DNA from: Ancylostoma caninum | Taxonomy: Eukaryota; Nematoda; Chromadorea; Rhabditida; Ancylostomatidae | Reading direction: 5' to 3' | Length of the DNA: 64,000 bases | Assembly (NCBI GenBank): GCA_037903475.1 | Contig: JBAJFG010000047.1 | Location: forward strand, 5,742,001 to 5,806,000 | Part shown: positions 22,201 through 34,640 of the stretch, one piece after another | Numbering within the stretch: position 1 is the stretch's first letter | Layout: every line of letters starts with the position of its first letter | The notes under the pieces: model-generated | Seen by the model: only the letters and a program-made list of their open reading frames with translations | Told to the model about the DNA's origin: nothing | Databases searched by the model: none | Program-made: the position numbers and the translations under genes

Positions 22201-25200
22201 TTCCCATAAATAATGCATCCTTTCCTTGTTTTTACAGCCTCTCTGGCTTACTGCCGACGTTACGTTGTGAATTTACGAGAAGGAAAGGAACAACAACGGT
22301 CTGGCTCTGTGTGCGCATCATGCAGAAAAAGAACCAGCTGAGCAGGAAGTTGGTAGGAAACTGGGCAAACTCTCCTGTACCCGTGTTCATGGGAGTTTCC
22401 GGAGAAGTAATTAGTTCTTCCTACAAGTGAACGATTTCTGTGAATAGAGCATTGATATCCATGGAACTAGTGGGAACGTCTCTGCGTCCTATTTGCGGGA
22501 AGGTTTGCCTGTTTGTGGCTGTTTACCCGTCAAAGGCACAACTAGAAAGATACCACAACGCTTTCCGTTCCCATTCTTCCACTAATTCAGGAATTGGAAA
22601 TGTATTCGGAAAATAGATAGCTTTCAAACCTGTCTATTTAAGTCATGGGTGAAGTTGAAGCATGAGACTGATCCAATGGTTTCTTGAGTGGCTAAAGGTG
22701 TATGCCAGCGCCGAAAACCTTTCAGAAGACGAAGATAATGCACAAGGTGGAGTCTGATATGAAACTTCTACCAATGGAAGTCATTAATGCTGTCGAATCC
22801 TGCAGCACGATGAAGCGAATGGTGAGACTCTACTGATATGACTAAAAGAGAGGAGATAAATTTCATTGTACAAAAGAAATATAAGAAGGCAGTGTGAGAA
22901 TGTGATTTCAAGAGAGGAAAGGACTACATCAGCTGGAAGATCCCTTTACGTTCAGCGACTATGTAGTTTCAGCTGCACGTTGCTGGATTAAGGAAATGTG
23001 AATTTGCTAAATTCAAATTCCACCCTTTCGCTGATGCAATTTCGATAACGTAAGGGGCAGGGAGGGGGGGGGGGTGATCTTAGGTAATGAATGTTATAGA
23101 CATTGTTTGAAATCAGACTGCGCAGAGGCTGAGGTGATGAGGTTCAAATGAGTTCCATCTATTTCTCGGAATGTTTCAGAAAATAATGAAAAGTGAAGAG
23201 AAACGTTTATGGAAATGTTCCATTGAAAAGAAATGCGGAATGCTTAAAGAAGGACAGAGACGCAAAGTCTAGGAAAAAAAAGGAAAGAAAAAAAAAACAA
23301 GAGAAAACTGTTGTTAGTTAATGTGAAAATAGTTATGGTGATGCTCATAAGGCATTCCGAAACACAATATGCCACTACGACAATGACATTTTCCAAGTTT
23401 CTTTCTTTTTTCTGGGAAAAGGGCGTCAAATGTGATAGAATTGGTGAAACCGCCATAATATGCAGTTAGAGAACACGCGATTACTGTGAATTCCTCATAC
23501 TATATATGAATCCAGGAATCAATTGTCTGAGTTCTTGGTGGTCACTTCGATTAATATGTGCATATTTCTAGGAACTGAGGCGTGACAGAGTTCTAAAACT
23601 CGTCCAGTTTCTTCTCAGATAAGCTGGAATGTAACAATAACAAATGTTGAAGAATGTCCAATTAGCTATAGAAAGATAGTCATGAGGGAAAAAAACAAAA
23701 GAGGAAGAAACACAAGCGAAAAGGAGAGATTCTAGGAGTGCGGAAGTCCAATGCAATCCATCCCTGATATTCATGTGACCGAGAGATCGCAGACAAGCGA
23801 TGTTGTGACGCAATGTTTTGCGGAATTTTCTTTTTCTTTCAAAACTGAGCAATAAAATATAACTCGCGTTTTTGGAACGGTCTCTATTCCAGCGCTGGGA
23901 AATCAATAGGTAATGAATACACAATTCATGTGTGATCCCTGGATCATACGGCAGTCGTGCTGTCTGACGTACCGGTGAGCAGCAAAGCTGTGCATGGATA
24001 GTGTAAACAGAAGTGCTTTTTCTTCAATCCATAAAAACAGTATGATTGAATAACAGCCGGATGTGCGTTGCTGTGGTTCGTGATCCATGGATTATGGACC
24101 TGGTTCGTGAGGTGATGGATGTGGTTTTGTGTTGGTGTTGGTGCGCATGAACCATATGAACAGATTTATGATGGGTGGAGGTGAAGGATGGCAGCACCTG
24201 ACTGCTGCACGGGTTCGGAGAGACTGTGCAAGGTGTTTTCAGTTGATTTTAAGAGAATGTTATTACACCTTACTTTTCCTATGGAAACGGTACTTATCGA
24301 TTTTTTCGAAAGGGCACAGTTGTGCTCCCGTAATTCTAGAACTTAATGAGCACTCTAAAATAGTTGCGGTTTTATAGTGCAGCTTAGTTACACTGGATTT
24401 TGTGGCTTGAAGCTATGATTTCCCAAATTTTTGAGTTTATTTCCAACCCGCTTTTTGATAGCCTATTTTCTTGGTACAAGATTACCCCCAGGATTTACGG
24501 TAAAAATCACTTTTGAGCAATAGCATTTCGAATATAATGTAGGTGCAATATTATCATGCTGCTGGCAGATTTTTCACCGGAAAAGGTTCGGATGAACTGG
24601 TGGTTTTTACTGGGATTCAAGAATATTAACCCATTCACAGTTACGGGTGTGCTTAAAAAGCCCCGGTCAATGGATCAAATACACAGGAGTGCGCCGCTGT
24701 CGAAAGGTCAGTGCCAAAGAAAGAAAAAATCAAAAGAAGACAAGAAGGACTGGAAGTGTTAGAAAGGGAATGCGGATCGCAGGAAAATTTTGGCAATGTG
24801 GATAATTCCATGCAGCAGTTACATTCGATGGGTCATTAACATTTTCGCTGTTATCGCAAAAACCATATTACAACGTTTGGCAATAGGTAACAGGATGTCA
24901 TTTGAACCATGGTATGTGATAAATCTTGTGATGTAACCAGTAGCGGGATCCGAGAACACTCACAATCGAACAATAGATAGATTTCGAAGAATTCCCATTA
25001 TCTGCCTGTTCTTGCCGCTTTTTTGTGAAAAGTTCTTGGGGAACTCATCCGCTTCAAATTACTTATGAGGTCATCATCTATCCGGGAAATTTTAGGAATT
25101 CAACAGTAGTATGTGACGAAAATACGTAAAGTAAAGAATAAATTTGTTGAATCAATCGTTAAATTGAAAACTTATCCTGGAAACATATTTGTGTGTTTGC

Positions 25201-25979
25201 CCGTTTATGTACTTGTGCGTCCAAAGTTGTCGAGTAAGTGCAGGTGAACAGGAGAGAAAAGTGTAGGAAATAATAGAAGAAAGTAGAATCAATTGTAATC
25301 TTACAATTAAAAAAAAAGTACGCCTCGAAAAGGATGTGGATGTAAATGTTAAATCTTTGAGGTTTTGTATTAGAAGCACTGAGAAATTAACTGGATCCTG
25401 GAACAATGTAAAAGATTTCTCTGGAATGAAGGGGTGTGCGTCAATTCCTGACATTCGGAACGAATCATTGGAATTGGAATATTCACTTTTAATTTGAATA
25501 AATTGGATTCAAAATGGAACATTTCTATGATGTAATGCTGGGGAATTTTTTATCGACCAGGCCATATAACCTACAGGATGGCCTAAAATTACAGGAGATG
25601 GGTTGGGTCCCGTCCACCTGTGCGCCACCGATGAGACGTTGTTCAGGATCGTTCTAATTCTTCTTCTATGTGTTCTTTATTCTTTTTATAGTAGTTTTGG
25701 GATACGCTGCAATGGAGTAGTATGAAAACGTGTAAGAATGTTAAAGCAGCGCTAAATTATGCCACTTTTCCACTCTTTACTCGATGGAGAAGGAGAGGCG
25801 GAGTCCACTTGCATATTTCCTGGAATAACCCTAGACCTGGTTGGATCAGCAATGGTGTAGCGAGTTCAGCTATGGCAAAGGTGTAGGGAAAGCCTTTGCG
25901 CTGAGAAAATAGCAGGGAAAACAACACAACTGAGTAAAAAAGAGGTTTAAAAAAAACAATTTCCCACAGAAAAAAAGGA
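16251..25979. other. Gene desert, segment 1
   Basis: No recognisable gene. A 741-bp minus-strand open frame (16149-16889) is low in complexity. It holds a GC-rich island at 17840-18075 and the inverted R3 repeat at 20567-20819. The rest is AT-rich and featureless to me. Confidence 0.6.
20567..20819 (-). repeat. Interspersed repeat R3, copy 2 (inverted)
   Basis: Matches 7258-7500 in reverse. Blocks include TAAGGAAACCACTACCAAAG, CAGTCTGTCCCGTAAGCCAG and GATGTCTGGACGAGATAGCA. It includes an internal GTGATTGGTCAGTCTG motif that recalls the other MITE family. Confidence 0.85.
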
Positions 25980-26295
25980 CGTCGTCGCCAGCTCACACAG
26001 GAAATGACAGTGCGGGCCGGCGGCGGCAGGAATAGCAGGTGGGCGTAGACCGCTGCAATCCGATTGAACATGACACTCGTCCAAAACAGCGAAAAAAAAA
26101 GTGACGGCGGCGGCAGCGACGGCGACGGCGCGGTGCATTGAAGGAGGGGGAAGCGAGGGGCGGAGCGTCTTTGTGTGTGTGAGTGTGCATGTGTGAGCGT
26201 GAGTGCCTGTGTGTGTAATCAACAATGTATGATCGACGCGGTCGTAACAAACTGCTACGTCGCGGCGGTCGGCGTGCGCCATTTCGCGCGCTGTG
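25980..26295. promoter_or_regulatory. CpG-rich island with TG-repeat
   Basis: Dense GGCGGCGGC-type sequence followed by a TG-repeat. A tiny frame in good context (CAACAATG) reads MYDRRGRNKLLRRGGRRAPF before a stop. It could mark a promoter or first exon on the plus strand, but nothing downstream was linked to it. Confidence 0.25.
26169..26218 (+). repeat. TG-repeat
   Basis: An interrupted TGTGTGTG tract, with GAGTG interruptions, inside a CpG-rich island. Confidence 0.75.
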
Positions 26296-26731
26296 AACAG
26301 GTGTGACTTTTCAAGGTTTTATGTTTGCGCAAGTCGACATGGGCGTGGTTTTGGTGAATGATAAGGGGCGGAGAAGTAGGGGCGAGGGGGTGTTAAGGTC
26401 AACTTGTACTCTCCGTCCATGCGTCAGAGACTGGGTGGAGGACATGCGAGTGGGATTTTCACGAGGTGGCGGTAACAAATGCAAATACTGGGAATACGCA
26501 CAGTTAATGGACGTTACTCCGACCAGAGATGTGCATGCGACTAAGCTGCATACGTGCGTCCGTCAAGAAAGCCTCTAACATGGTCTGCGCCATTCCTAAG
26601 GCGGACGTTTTTAGTATACTGGCCATTAACCACTATATGGGAACGCCGAATGGAGTTGAAATTGGGTAAAAGCGAAAGCCTATGCCCTGTTACTTCATCT
26701 CAGTGCAGTGTAGGGTTGTGAGAGAGTATTG

Positions 26732-27030
26732 CCCGGACGCATCATTGCAAATATGGGTAATCTCACACCCGTGGGTATGATTATTCACGTTTAAGAAATG
26801 GGTACAGATCCCATAGTGTGTGGGAAACATGCTGATGGCTGCTAGGTAAAGGGAAATTGGGTATATTAACACATTCACCATAAGTGATCTCAATGATGTA
26901 TCCGAACCCAGGGACCGCAGTGCATTATCGAAATTATCCAGGGTAAATGTGTTAAAACCACGCAAATTTACTCATCGTTAAAACATGCGTCAATACGTTC
27001 ACCCTGAGTAATCTCAATGATGCATCGGAA
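26732..27030. repeat. Palindromic MITE, GATGCATCATTGAG family, two joined units
   Basis: Unit one runs from CCCGGACGCATCATTG to GTGATCTCAATGATGTATCC (about 26732-26902). Unit two runs from GTGCATTATCGAAATTATCC to GAGTAATCTCAATGATGCAT (about 26919-27026). Confidence 0.78.
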
Positions 27031-27636
27031 CATAGAACTTGTAAGGTAAGAACAGAAGCGAAAACTAGGATTACTTCAGAATTAATCCTGGGATTTGCAT
27101 GAAATGTGCGCGATCAAGGGGAGAGGCAAAACAACACAGAAAAAGAAAGCAGAGAAAGAGAAAGAAAGAAAGAAAGATGTACAGAGGATTTACCATTACC
27201 AAACTTGTCTCTTTCTAAGGATGAACAATAAACACTGGAAATTTAGTTCAACCAATACTTAATACGCTAATCCGTTCATAATGACTGTGATAGTGTTTGA
27301 TCACCAACAGCGCATGGTTCAAACGCTATTTGGATATTTCGTTGATGTTTTATACGTAGTATACATGTTAAAAAAAGTCTCCAGAACATTGAAAAGATCG
27401 TTATCCAGCCCGCTATAACTTGAAATCCATAAAATGCGGGTATGCATGGGTTTCCCTTGGTTGCTCAAGCAAAAGTAATTAGTATCCATAATATTCAATG
27501 CAAGTATGTATTACGGAAAAGGCATTGTCCACGATAACTGTTTAAAGATTACTTCCGTCTGTACCTTTTTGTTTTTTATTCAATTTCCCGCTTCATATCG
27601 TCATTGTCATTTCTCTTCGTGTTTAATGCATGCATT

Positions 27637-27682
27637 AATGTCAAGGAACACTGAATTATATTACGTCAGTGTTCCTGACATT
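27637..27682. repeat. Short hairpin, 17-bp stem, 11-base loop
   Basis: AATGTCAAGGAACACTGA (27637-27654) faces TCAGTGTTCCTGACATT (27666-27682), complementary apart from one bulged A. Confidence 0.75.
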
Positions 27683-27926
27683 CCCCAGATGTTTAGTTTT
27701 TTATTGAAAAGCGTCTAGCTGAGCTTCTTCTAGGAAATGTAGGCAGGATTCATTCCAGGAATTAGGTAAACATTGCGCTTTCTATGCACTGAAATGGGCA
27801 ATTGTGTAGCATGGTCCTGAGATTCTAACTCATTCAGAGAAATATCGCTGCCCCACTCTCCTCTTATGCATCAAGTGAGTTTGACCTTCAGAACAAAAAA
27901 AAACTCATTCACGTGATATCTCTGCG

Positions 27927-28053
27927 TGTGGAGCGTTGTGCCCGGAAAAATGGTGGTGCTGAGGGCCCTGTGATTGGTCAGTTGCATGAATTGTCCAATC
28001 ACAGTGCTCACCTGTACCGCCCTTTCCAGAGGTGCGCTCCACACGCGATACTT
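27927..28053. repeat. MITE of the GTGATTGGTCAGTT type, best preserved copy
   Basis: Left GTGTGGAGCGTTGTGCCCGG pairs with right AGGTGCGCTCCACACGCGAT. The core GTGATTGGTCAGTTGCATGA is mirrored by ATTGTCCAATCACAG. About 127 bp. Confidence 0.78.
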
Positions 28054-30806
28054 AACTTGCTTCAGTGGTGTTTGAACCTTAATGTTCTATTTTTATGTTC
28101 CTGGGAATCAGTTCTCGCGTTGATGACTCGACACTAGTTCTCGTGCTTTGCTGTTTATGCAGATGTTCTTGATTATGTTTTACTTCCTCTGCCCGGTATT
28201 CGACTCCAACAATTTTGAATTATTCGAATATCCGCTCGAGTGATGTTTTTTTTTTTGGATTTTGGTAAAAATCATTGATGGTAGTGGATAATTTGAAGGG
28301 TGGGTTAAACTTTGGTTTACCTTAACGCCGCTTGTTGGAGAATGCCAAGCTTAAACCATTAATTTTTCGCCTGTAATTGGCTACACATGTGTTTCGCAGG
28401 ACATGAGTAACTGAAATCGTGGCCACACATTCGAAAACCCCGAGTTTGAATCAATTCGATCGAATAAAATGAATTCCAGTCACTTGACCCAGCGACCGCT
28501 CATTAAAAGCCCATGAGAAGTACGACTCAATCAAAACAGCCATATATGTATGAATCCACTCAGGCATAGTCGTTAACTTTTTTCCTAAAAAACGGGCAAA
28601 AAATGCGTGTTGTCCCACGACTAGTTTCATAATCCTGGGGATTAAATGTCCACATTTGTTCTCCACGTCATTCTGTGGGAAGAACGGCTTCACTCAGGAC
28701 AATCACAATTGGTTCAGTTCACGCAATAAAGCTATTGGGAATGAAACTGCCATAGTTTTCACGTCATAGCCATCGAAATGATCTATTATACAAACAGTGA
28801 GAATCTGCGGCTCGCATAACACTTTAGACGAGATTCATGACGTAGTGGTGACGTCACCAGGATGCTTTCCCGAGACAAAGAGCCATGAAGCACCACAAGA
28901 TAAGAAAACTGGATTGATTGGGGTTTCTGCCGAGAGGAATAGCCGTGATTTGGTTGCGTTTCGTGCACATTATTTTCATTGCGAAGCAATTCAGAGGAGG
29001 ATTTCAAGGAAAAGCCGTATAAATAAAAATGATATCGGAAAGATAGTAAAATGAAGCAATTTCAAGTCAAGAGGACTATGAAACGTTCTATTCATGAATG
29101 CCAGCAAAGACGGCATACTGAAATGACTTTTATATGGGTTGGGATGCGTATGTTGAGTCATATTTTGATTAGCGAAGAGAGACATCGCGGCGAGAATACG
29201 CTTTACGTCATGTTTTTTAATCATGCTTGAGGGCTTTCTGACGAAGGAAAGGCGGCGAAGGAAAAATAGTGTGGGGATGTGCACGACTTATGGTGAAACC
29301 TGTTGAGGATTTGAGGAAATTGAAGCAGGTGTGGAGTGGAAAGAGCCTTGGAAAGACTATCTACAGTTGGGGATCAGTCCTCTCTGTATGTCCATGTCTG
29401 CAATTTCTCATAGGAGAGGGAAACATCCATGAATTTGAGGACGATTGAATAAGAGGAATCGAGAAATCCATGACAATATAGCGAAATACATGCCTCTGTG
29501 GAACGAAATGTGTCCTGATTGTTTGGAGAATAGCTCTCGCATCTGCTTCAGAATTGTCTACAAGTCACTTTCGAGCTGATCGTCGGGAATCCGGCGAAAC
29601 AAGAGCAATAATGGCAAAGAACGGGAGGATTGCACACTACAAAGACCGAACTTCTGCAAAATGGAACAAGAAAATTGCTCAGATTGCTGAGAACTCCTCC
29701 TTAACCGGTTACACCAAGGAAGTGGGGGAACCTTCGTAGCCAATACTGCTGGAGAGTTCTATCAGAAGAGGAAAAAAATCGAAGCAAAAACTGGTCCCCA
29801 TATAATGGAAGACTCCTCAAGTGTGCCTTATAGCCACCTATGTATGTCATTAAGACCTGGAAAGGCTAAGAAGGCCCGGTCATGAAGAGATAAGAGGTGA
29901 AAACTATGGATGCAAAATTGTGGCAGTCAGTAGAACTTAGGGACAAGTCCTCGCTGGGGACACGGAAGTGTCACTGTGACGGTAATCTGTATCCGCTGGT
30001 GTCCCACCAATATCCAAAGTTACAGTGAACACACAGGTAGTGCGCGGCCATGCTGCGGAAAGCCTGGAAATGTTAGAATTCTATTGTATACATCAACGAA
30101 TCTGCAATAAATGCGCAGACGATGCGATGCAACGCAAAAGAACGGCAAAATGAGCAATAAGTCCCAGGATTCACTACAATGCGGTCTAAATCAGTCGCTG
30201 TAGAATGGGATTAAAGGATGAGTAAGGGATTGCATTAGGAACATTATCTGAAGAATGAAAAACGAACAAAGGATTGCCAAGCGGCCATTCCAACAACGGA
30301 AACCGATGCTCCGCCCAAATCGGAGTGGTAAAAAAGTTCAATAGGGCAAATTGGCCTCCGAGCGCGTTTTAAGCGCTGAAAATTGCGCATTTTATGGGAA
30401 AGAACGAATAATGGAGGAGAAATGGGAAACAAAACGGGAGATTACATCGTGCTCAGCATTGCCAGGATATGGAGAAAACGGAAGCAAGTGACAAGTTGAA
30501 AGTGCACCCCTTAAACGAGCTTAGTAGAGAGCCCGTGATTGAGGCTGTCTGGATAAAAAACAGCTTATGCATGACTCTCTGTGAATGAGAGCGACAAACC
30601 CAAATTTGAATAGGATGTTGTCGTGTTTTGATGTTTGGTTCTCGACTTTTGAGGAAGTAAGGTGAAATCTCATTTTCTGAAGGAAGATAGACGACACTCA
30701 AGGGCGAGAAAACAAGGATTGTCACACAGATTATCGTTGCCGTTGATGAATAAGCGAATGACGCAGGAATTTGCGCTCTGTTGCGAAATGTGCTCTGTTT
30801 CGAAAC

Positions 30807-30962
30807 ATGAGCGTCGTGCCTTGCTTCCGCCGATTTGTGGTTGCTTCCCCTATTTTTATGTCACTTGCCCTCCTTATGTCCTGCTTTGTTGGCTGGCTCA
30901 CGTCCCAACGTCGCTTTATCGGAAGTTTATGGGAGTTTCGTTTGGAATGCTCCGGCGTATGA
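30807..30962 (+). CDS. Short frame with signal-anchor-like start, possible first exon
   Basis: ATG after AAAC gives MSVVPCFRRFVVASPIFMSL, then ALLMSCFVGWLTSQRRFIG and SLWEFRLECSGV before TGA. Positive residues followed by about 20 hydrophobic ones suggest a type II membrane anchor or signal peptide. The sequence GGC-GTATGA at the end could be a splice donor. A longer overlapping frame (30662-31039) occupies another register. No homolog is known to me. Confidence 0.2.
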   Translation: MSVVPCFRRFVVASPIFMSLALLMSCFVGWLTSQRRFIGSLWEFRLECSGV

Positions 30963-32434
30963 CGTCATCCTATTCGTGCGAGCTCGGTGAGGTGGAAGAA
31001 TTAGCGTTTCTGGAAGAGCTGAGTCGCGGAAGCGTTTAGAGGTGCATTTTGCGCTAAAACGCCTGAGAATCCAAAGCTATGGAGTCGTCAGGAAAGGGAA
31101 ACACCACCAGGAAAACGAGAAATGGGCTCCGCAACACATATCTGCGCCAAAGATTTTCGCGACCTTGCTGAGGGGAAATCTCAGTGATCTAGGTGCTAAA
31201 AGAGCGACGAGACATGTCAGAAGATGTGGCGAAAACTGGTCCCCATTTCCCAGCACTTCCGTTATATTGTGTTAACACTACCCCAGCAGCAATTTCTGCT
31301 ACGTTCGACGCCCCGTGTTCTAGTTGAGGAATAAAATCAGCAGTAGATCCATGAAATTCCCGGGAATGTTCTGGGTTCAAAGTGAACTAGTTTCCCGGAC
31401 GAAAAGAAACATTCATACATTGTCTGGCTGTCTCATCTCAAGCAGCATTAGCAAGCCATTCTAGGAATTGTGAAATGTATGGAATGTTTGAATTCTGTTT
31501 GAAAACTCGCATGTTTTAGGTCAGCGGAAACTCTTCATCTTTCCCGAATGTCCATGAATCCCGCCTGCATTCTTGTTTGATCGAAATTGCAAGGAAACAG
31601 TGGGAGGGGAGCAGTTCTCGCAGTCTCTTTTGGAGCTCATCAAAAAAAAATTGACCTGTTCCGCAAGTGCAAATATTTTTAGCTGCAAGATCTGAGAATC
31701 AATTTTTACCTCAGCGCGTTTTCATTCCGTGAATATAAGACTATAACATAATTGAGGCTATTTAGGCGGTGCTTTCCCTTTTATCCGGTTGTTTTGTCCA
31801 GAGAAGTCCACAGAGAATACTGCCCACATAATTTGTTTAGAAGATGAGAGAATTTGCCTCTAAATTGTACTTCTTCACAGTCACCTCACTTTTCTATTCC
31901 AGCATGTAAAAAAGTGGGTATCGATTTCTGTGGCGGAATATGGAAGCGGGTTATTAATGAAGAATGAGGCAGAATTCATGACTCGCTCTATGAAGGCTCT
32001 CAAATTCATATGAGAATAGGTTTTTTGGTCAGCATAGGGCATCCTGTGCTGGGATGAAGTAGGGCCTTAGAAGAATGCACATCGAACGATCGATATTCCG
32101 GAAGCGTTTAACTTTTTTCAGCTCTTGAAGTGCTTCAGCAATCTTTCAATCCTTTTTAAGACTGTGATTTCTGAGATGTTAAAGTGTGTGTGTGTGGGGG
32201 GGGGGGGAGGTGAAATGAGCAAGATGGGAAGAGGAATAAAGGAGGGGGAGATGGAGGATGACATGAAACGTATGAAATGAAAGAAAAAAAGCAGGCATGT
32301 AGAGGTGACACGATTTTTACAAGTTTGACAAGTCAAATGACAACCGGACAAGGTCTGGACTTGTCATACATGAAGTTTACTGGACAGTTCTTGTCTAAAC
32401 CTGTGTGGAAGTGTACGAAAAATCGTGGAGCCAT

Positions 32435-32548
32435 ATGCATTATTGGGATTACCCTGGGTAAACTGGTTAACACCTCACAATTTTCCCAGCGTTAACAAAG
32501 GGTCAACATGTTTACCCTGGGTAATCCCCGTGTTGCATCCAGGCCCCG
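32435..32548. repeat. Palindromic MITE, GATGCATCATTGAG family
   Basis: Left end ATGCATTATTGGGATTACCC with TGGGTAAACTGGTTAACACC. Right end GTTTACCCTGGGTAATCCCC followed by GTTGCATCC. About 114 bp with imperfect arms. Confidence 0.82.
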
Positions 32549-33171
32549 GAGTATTAGGGTAATAATCTTTGAGAAACTTGCTGGTTACATTTCTTCTAAG
32601 GAACAAAAAATTTTTTTATATGGAACGAGGAACACCGCATAGAATTGGAACAATTACAAGTAGTAGGTTTTGTAACAGCTTTCTGCCCATACGTGCCATG
32701 AAGCGATAATTGCCAACTTCCTTGTTTTTGCTATGGCCATAAGTGCTCACGCTGTGGAAAGTTTTTGTGATTCCCGAAGAGTTCTTTCCATAGAGTTTAG
32801 TTCTTACCATGTTATTATTTAAATGATGAACTCATCTTGTCCCGAAAATTGGGGTGCTTTGGCGGTTTGACTTTAAGTATGCTGCCGATACTTAGCGTGC
32901 CAATTCTAAATTCTGAATAAGCTAAGCGGGAATTTTGAATGTTCAGAAAGCGGCTTTTTAACGCGTGTACTCAAAAAGTGTACTTACAGTGGATCAGAGA
33001 GCAATTCATGTGATAGGAATCTCAACTGCGGTGATGGCAAATGTATAAGAACTAGGGGTACCGAATTCTTGCCTTCCGAATGGATGGTGGAAGAAAATGG
33101 GATGGCATGGGTGTACTGGGTTATGGAACTGTGTAGAAAAAAGGTCGCTTCATAACTAGTTGTAAGTAAAT

Positions 33172-33405
33172 ATGCGTAAAAACAGGCGCTATTCCAGCAA
33201 TCTAGTAGAAGTGGATCGTAAAAGAGAACTGCAAATTTCTCAATCTTCATTTTTCCCTAATGTGCCTCCAACTACTCTTACTGTTGCAACGGACTATGTA
33301 TGTCCGGGTTCTTGTAGCTTCAATATTGTTCCTGCAGGCATTTCTCCTACTAATCCGGGAGGCGTGGAACTATTACGTGAACTTTTCGCAAATGATTTTT
33401 CATAG
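33172..33405 (+). CDS. Unrecognised small frame, possible terminal exon
   Basis: It encodes 77 residues including NLVEVDRKRELQISQSS, PNVPPTTLTVATDYVCPGSC and NPGGVELLRELFANDFS before TAG. A TTCCAG just inside the frame (near 33197) could be a splice acceptor, giving an exon of about 65 codons. Codon use is balanced, unlike the AT-rich flanks. No known domain. Confidence 0.2.
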   Translation: MRKNRRYSSNLVEVDRKRELQISQSSFFPNVPPTTLTVATDYVCPGSCSFNIVPAGISPTNPGGVELLRELFANDFS

Positions 33406-34370
33406 GCTTCGGTTGTAGTAAGAAAGTTCTTAACATTAGATTCAGATGAACTTTTCATTAAAAAACCATTCGTTACATATTGGTCGCATTTTTTTCACTT
33501 TTTCCGTAACTGAGTGAACAAAAAATACTTTTCTCTGGAATTGACAAACGTGAGTTGAACGTTATTGGATTCGTTGTGGTAGTAATGTAATTTTGGAACA
33601 GATGAAAGTGTTTAAATAACTTTTATTTTATTGAATGTTGAGGTTAATGAGCCTCTTATAAATTCCTGTCCAAGGTGAGCGTTCGATATTTTGCTTGCTT
33701 ATAAGGATTCTCTGAGAGTTCCCATTATTCTGGATGAGGATTCTATGAAACTAGACGAATCGAATGGAATCAAGCTGAAGTTATAGCATTTTTCAGAAGT
33801 GTCTGGAGTGGTCTCCGCGTTTTCCCTAAATAATTTCTGTGTAGTTGGTGGGTATGGTGTGAGCTTAAGGGAAAATGGAGTATAATTTGTTCGAGCAACA
33901 TCTTTCAGACGGTGATAACGAGAAAGGATGAGAATGGAAAGATGTATCATATTATGATAGGAGAACTCATCCAATCTGGATGAGCGGGAGGCGCGGAACC
34001 TTCCAAGGAATCTTATTGGGTCCCACTTCTGGAGAATTCCAGTAATTAGTTTATTTTAAAACAATTCCTGATAATTTTTTAATGAGCACAAGACGCAGTT
34101 CTGTGAAATTTACTACAAGTTGATGGGACTTCTAGGCGATGCGTATTTGTGGAATTCACTGAGTTCTAACCGACATTACGGAGAATCCAGAGAAATTGAC
34201 CAATTGGACTTTGGTTATTTCCGGTTAATGGGTAGTTTTCTGCGGATGAACTAGCATATACTGGTAATTAGGTGTAGTATCCTGGAAAAGTGAGTAGTGA
34301 AATGTTTTGCCTGATAAATTACGCTTCAGTGAAGTTGTGAATGAGGCGGCATATGTCACGAGAAGCGAAC

Positions 34371-34640
34371 GAAGCATAACAGACGGTGGGCGTGCGCGTG
34401 ATGGGGTGGCGGCGGCGGTGGCGGCGACGGACGGAGCAACCGCGGCGCGACGGCCGGCCCATCAATGGCACGGGGCGATGTGGATTATCATCATCCAGTG
34501 GGTGCCATCAAGAGGGCTACTTGTCGAGATTGAGTGCGAGATTACGCCGCGTACGTAAGCGGCTGACACAAGGCGAGCATAGCGACACAGCAGCCCGCGG
34601 CATTCATGCGGGCCTTTGATGACGTTGTGGCAGAGCACGA
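34371..34640. promoter_or_regulatory. CpG-rich island, possible exon or promoter
   Basis: Strongly GC-rich (GGCGGCGGCGGTGGCGGCGA). One plus-strand frame reads CGLSSSSGCHQEGYLSRLSA then RLRR, followed by GTACGTAAG, a good splice donor. That would fit a first coding exon, but no partner exon or family was recognised. Confidence 0.25.

Larger units (their letters stand above)
26296..34370. other. Gene desert, segment 2
   Basis: Apart from the listed repeats (26732, 27637, 27927, 32435) and two weak frames (30807 and 33172), nothing was recognised. There is a GAAA-rich run near 27150 and a G-run near 32199. Confidence 0.6.
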
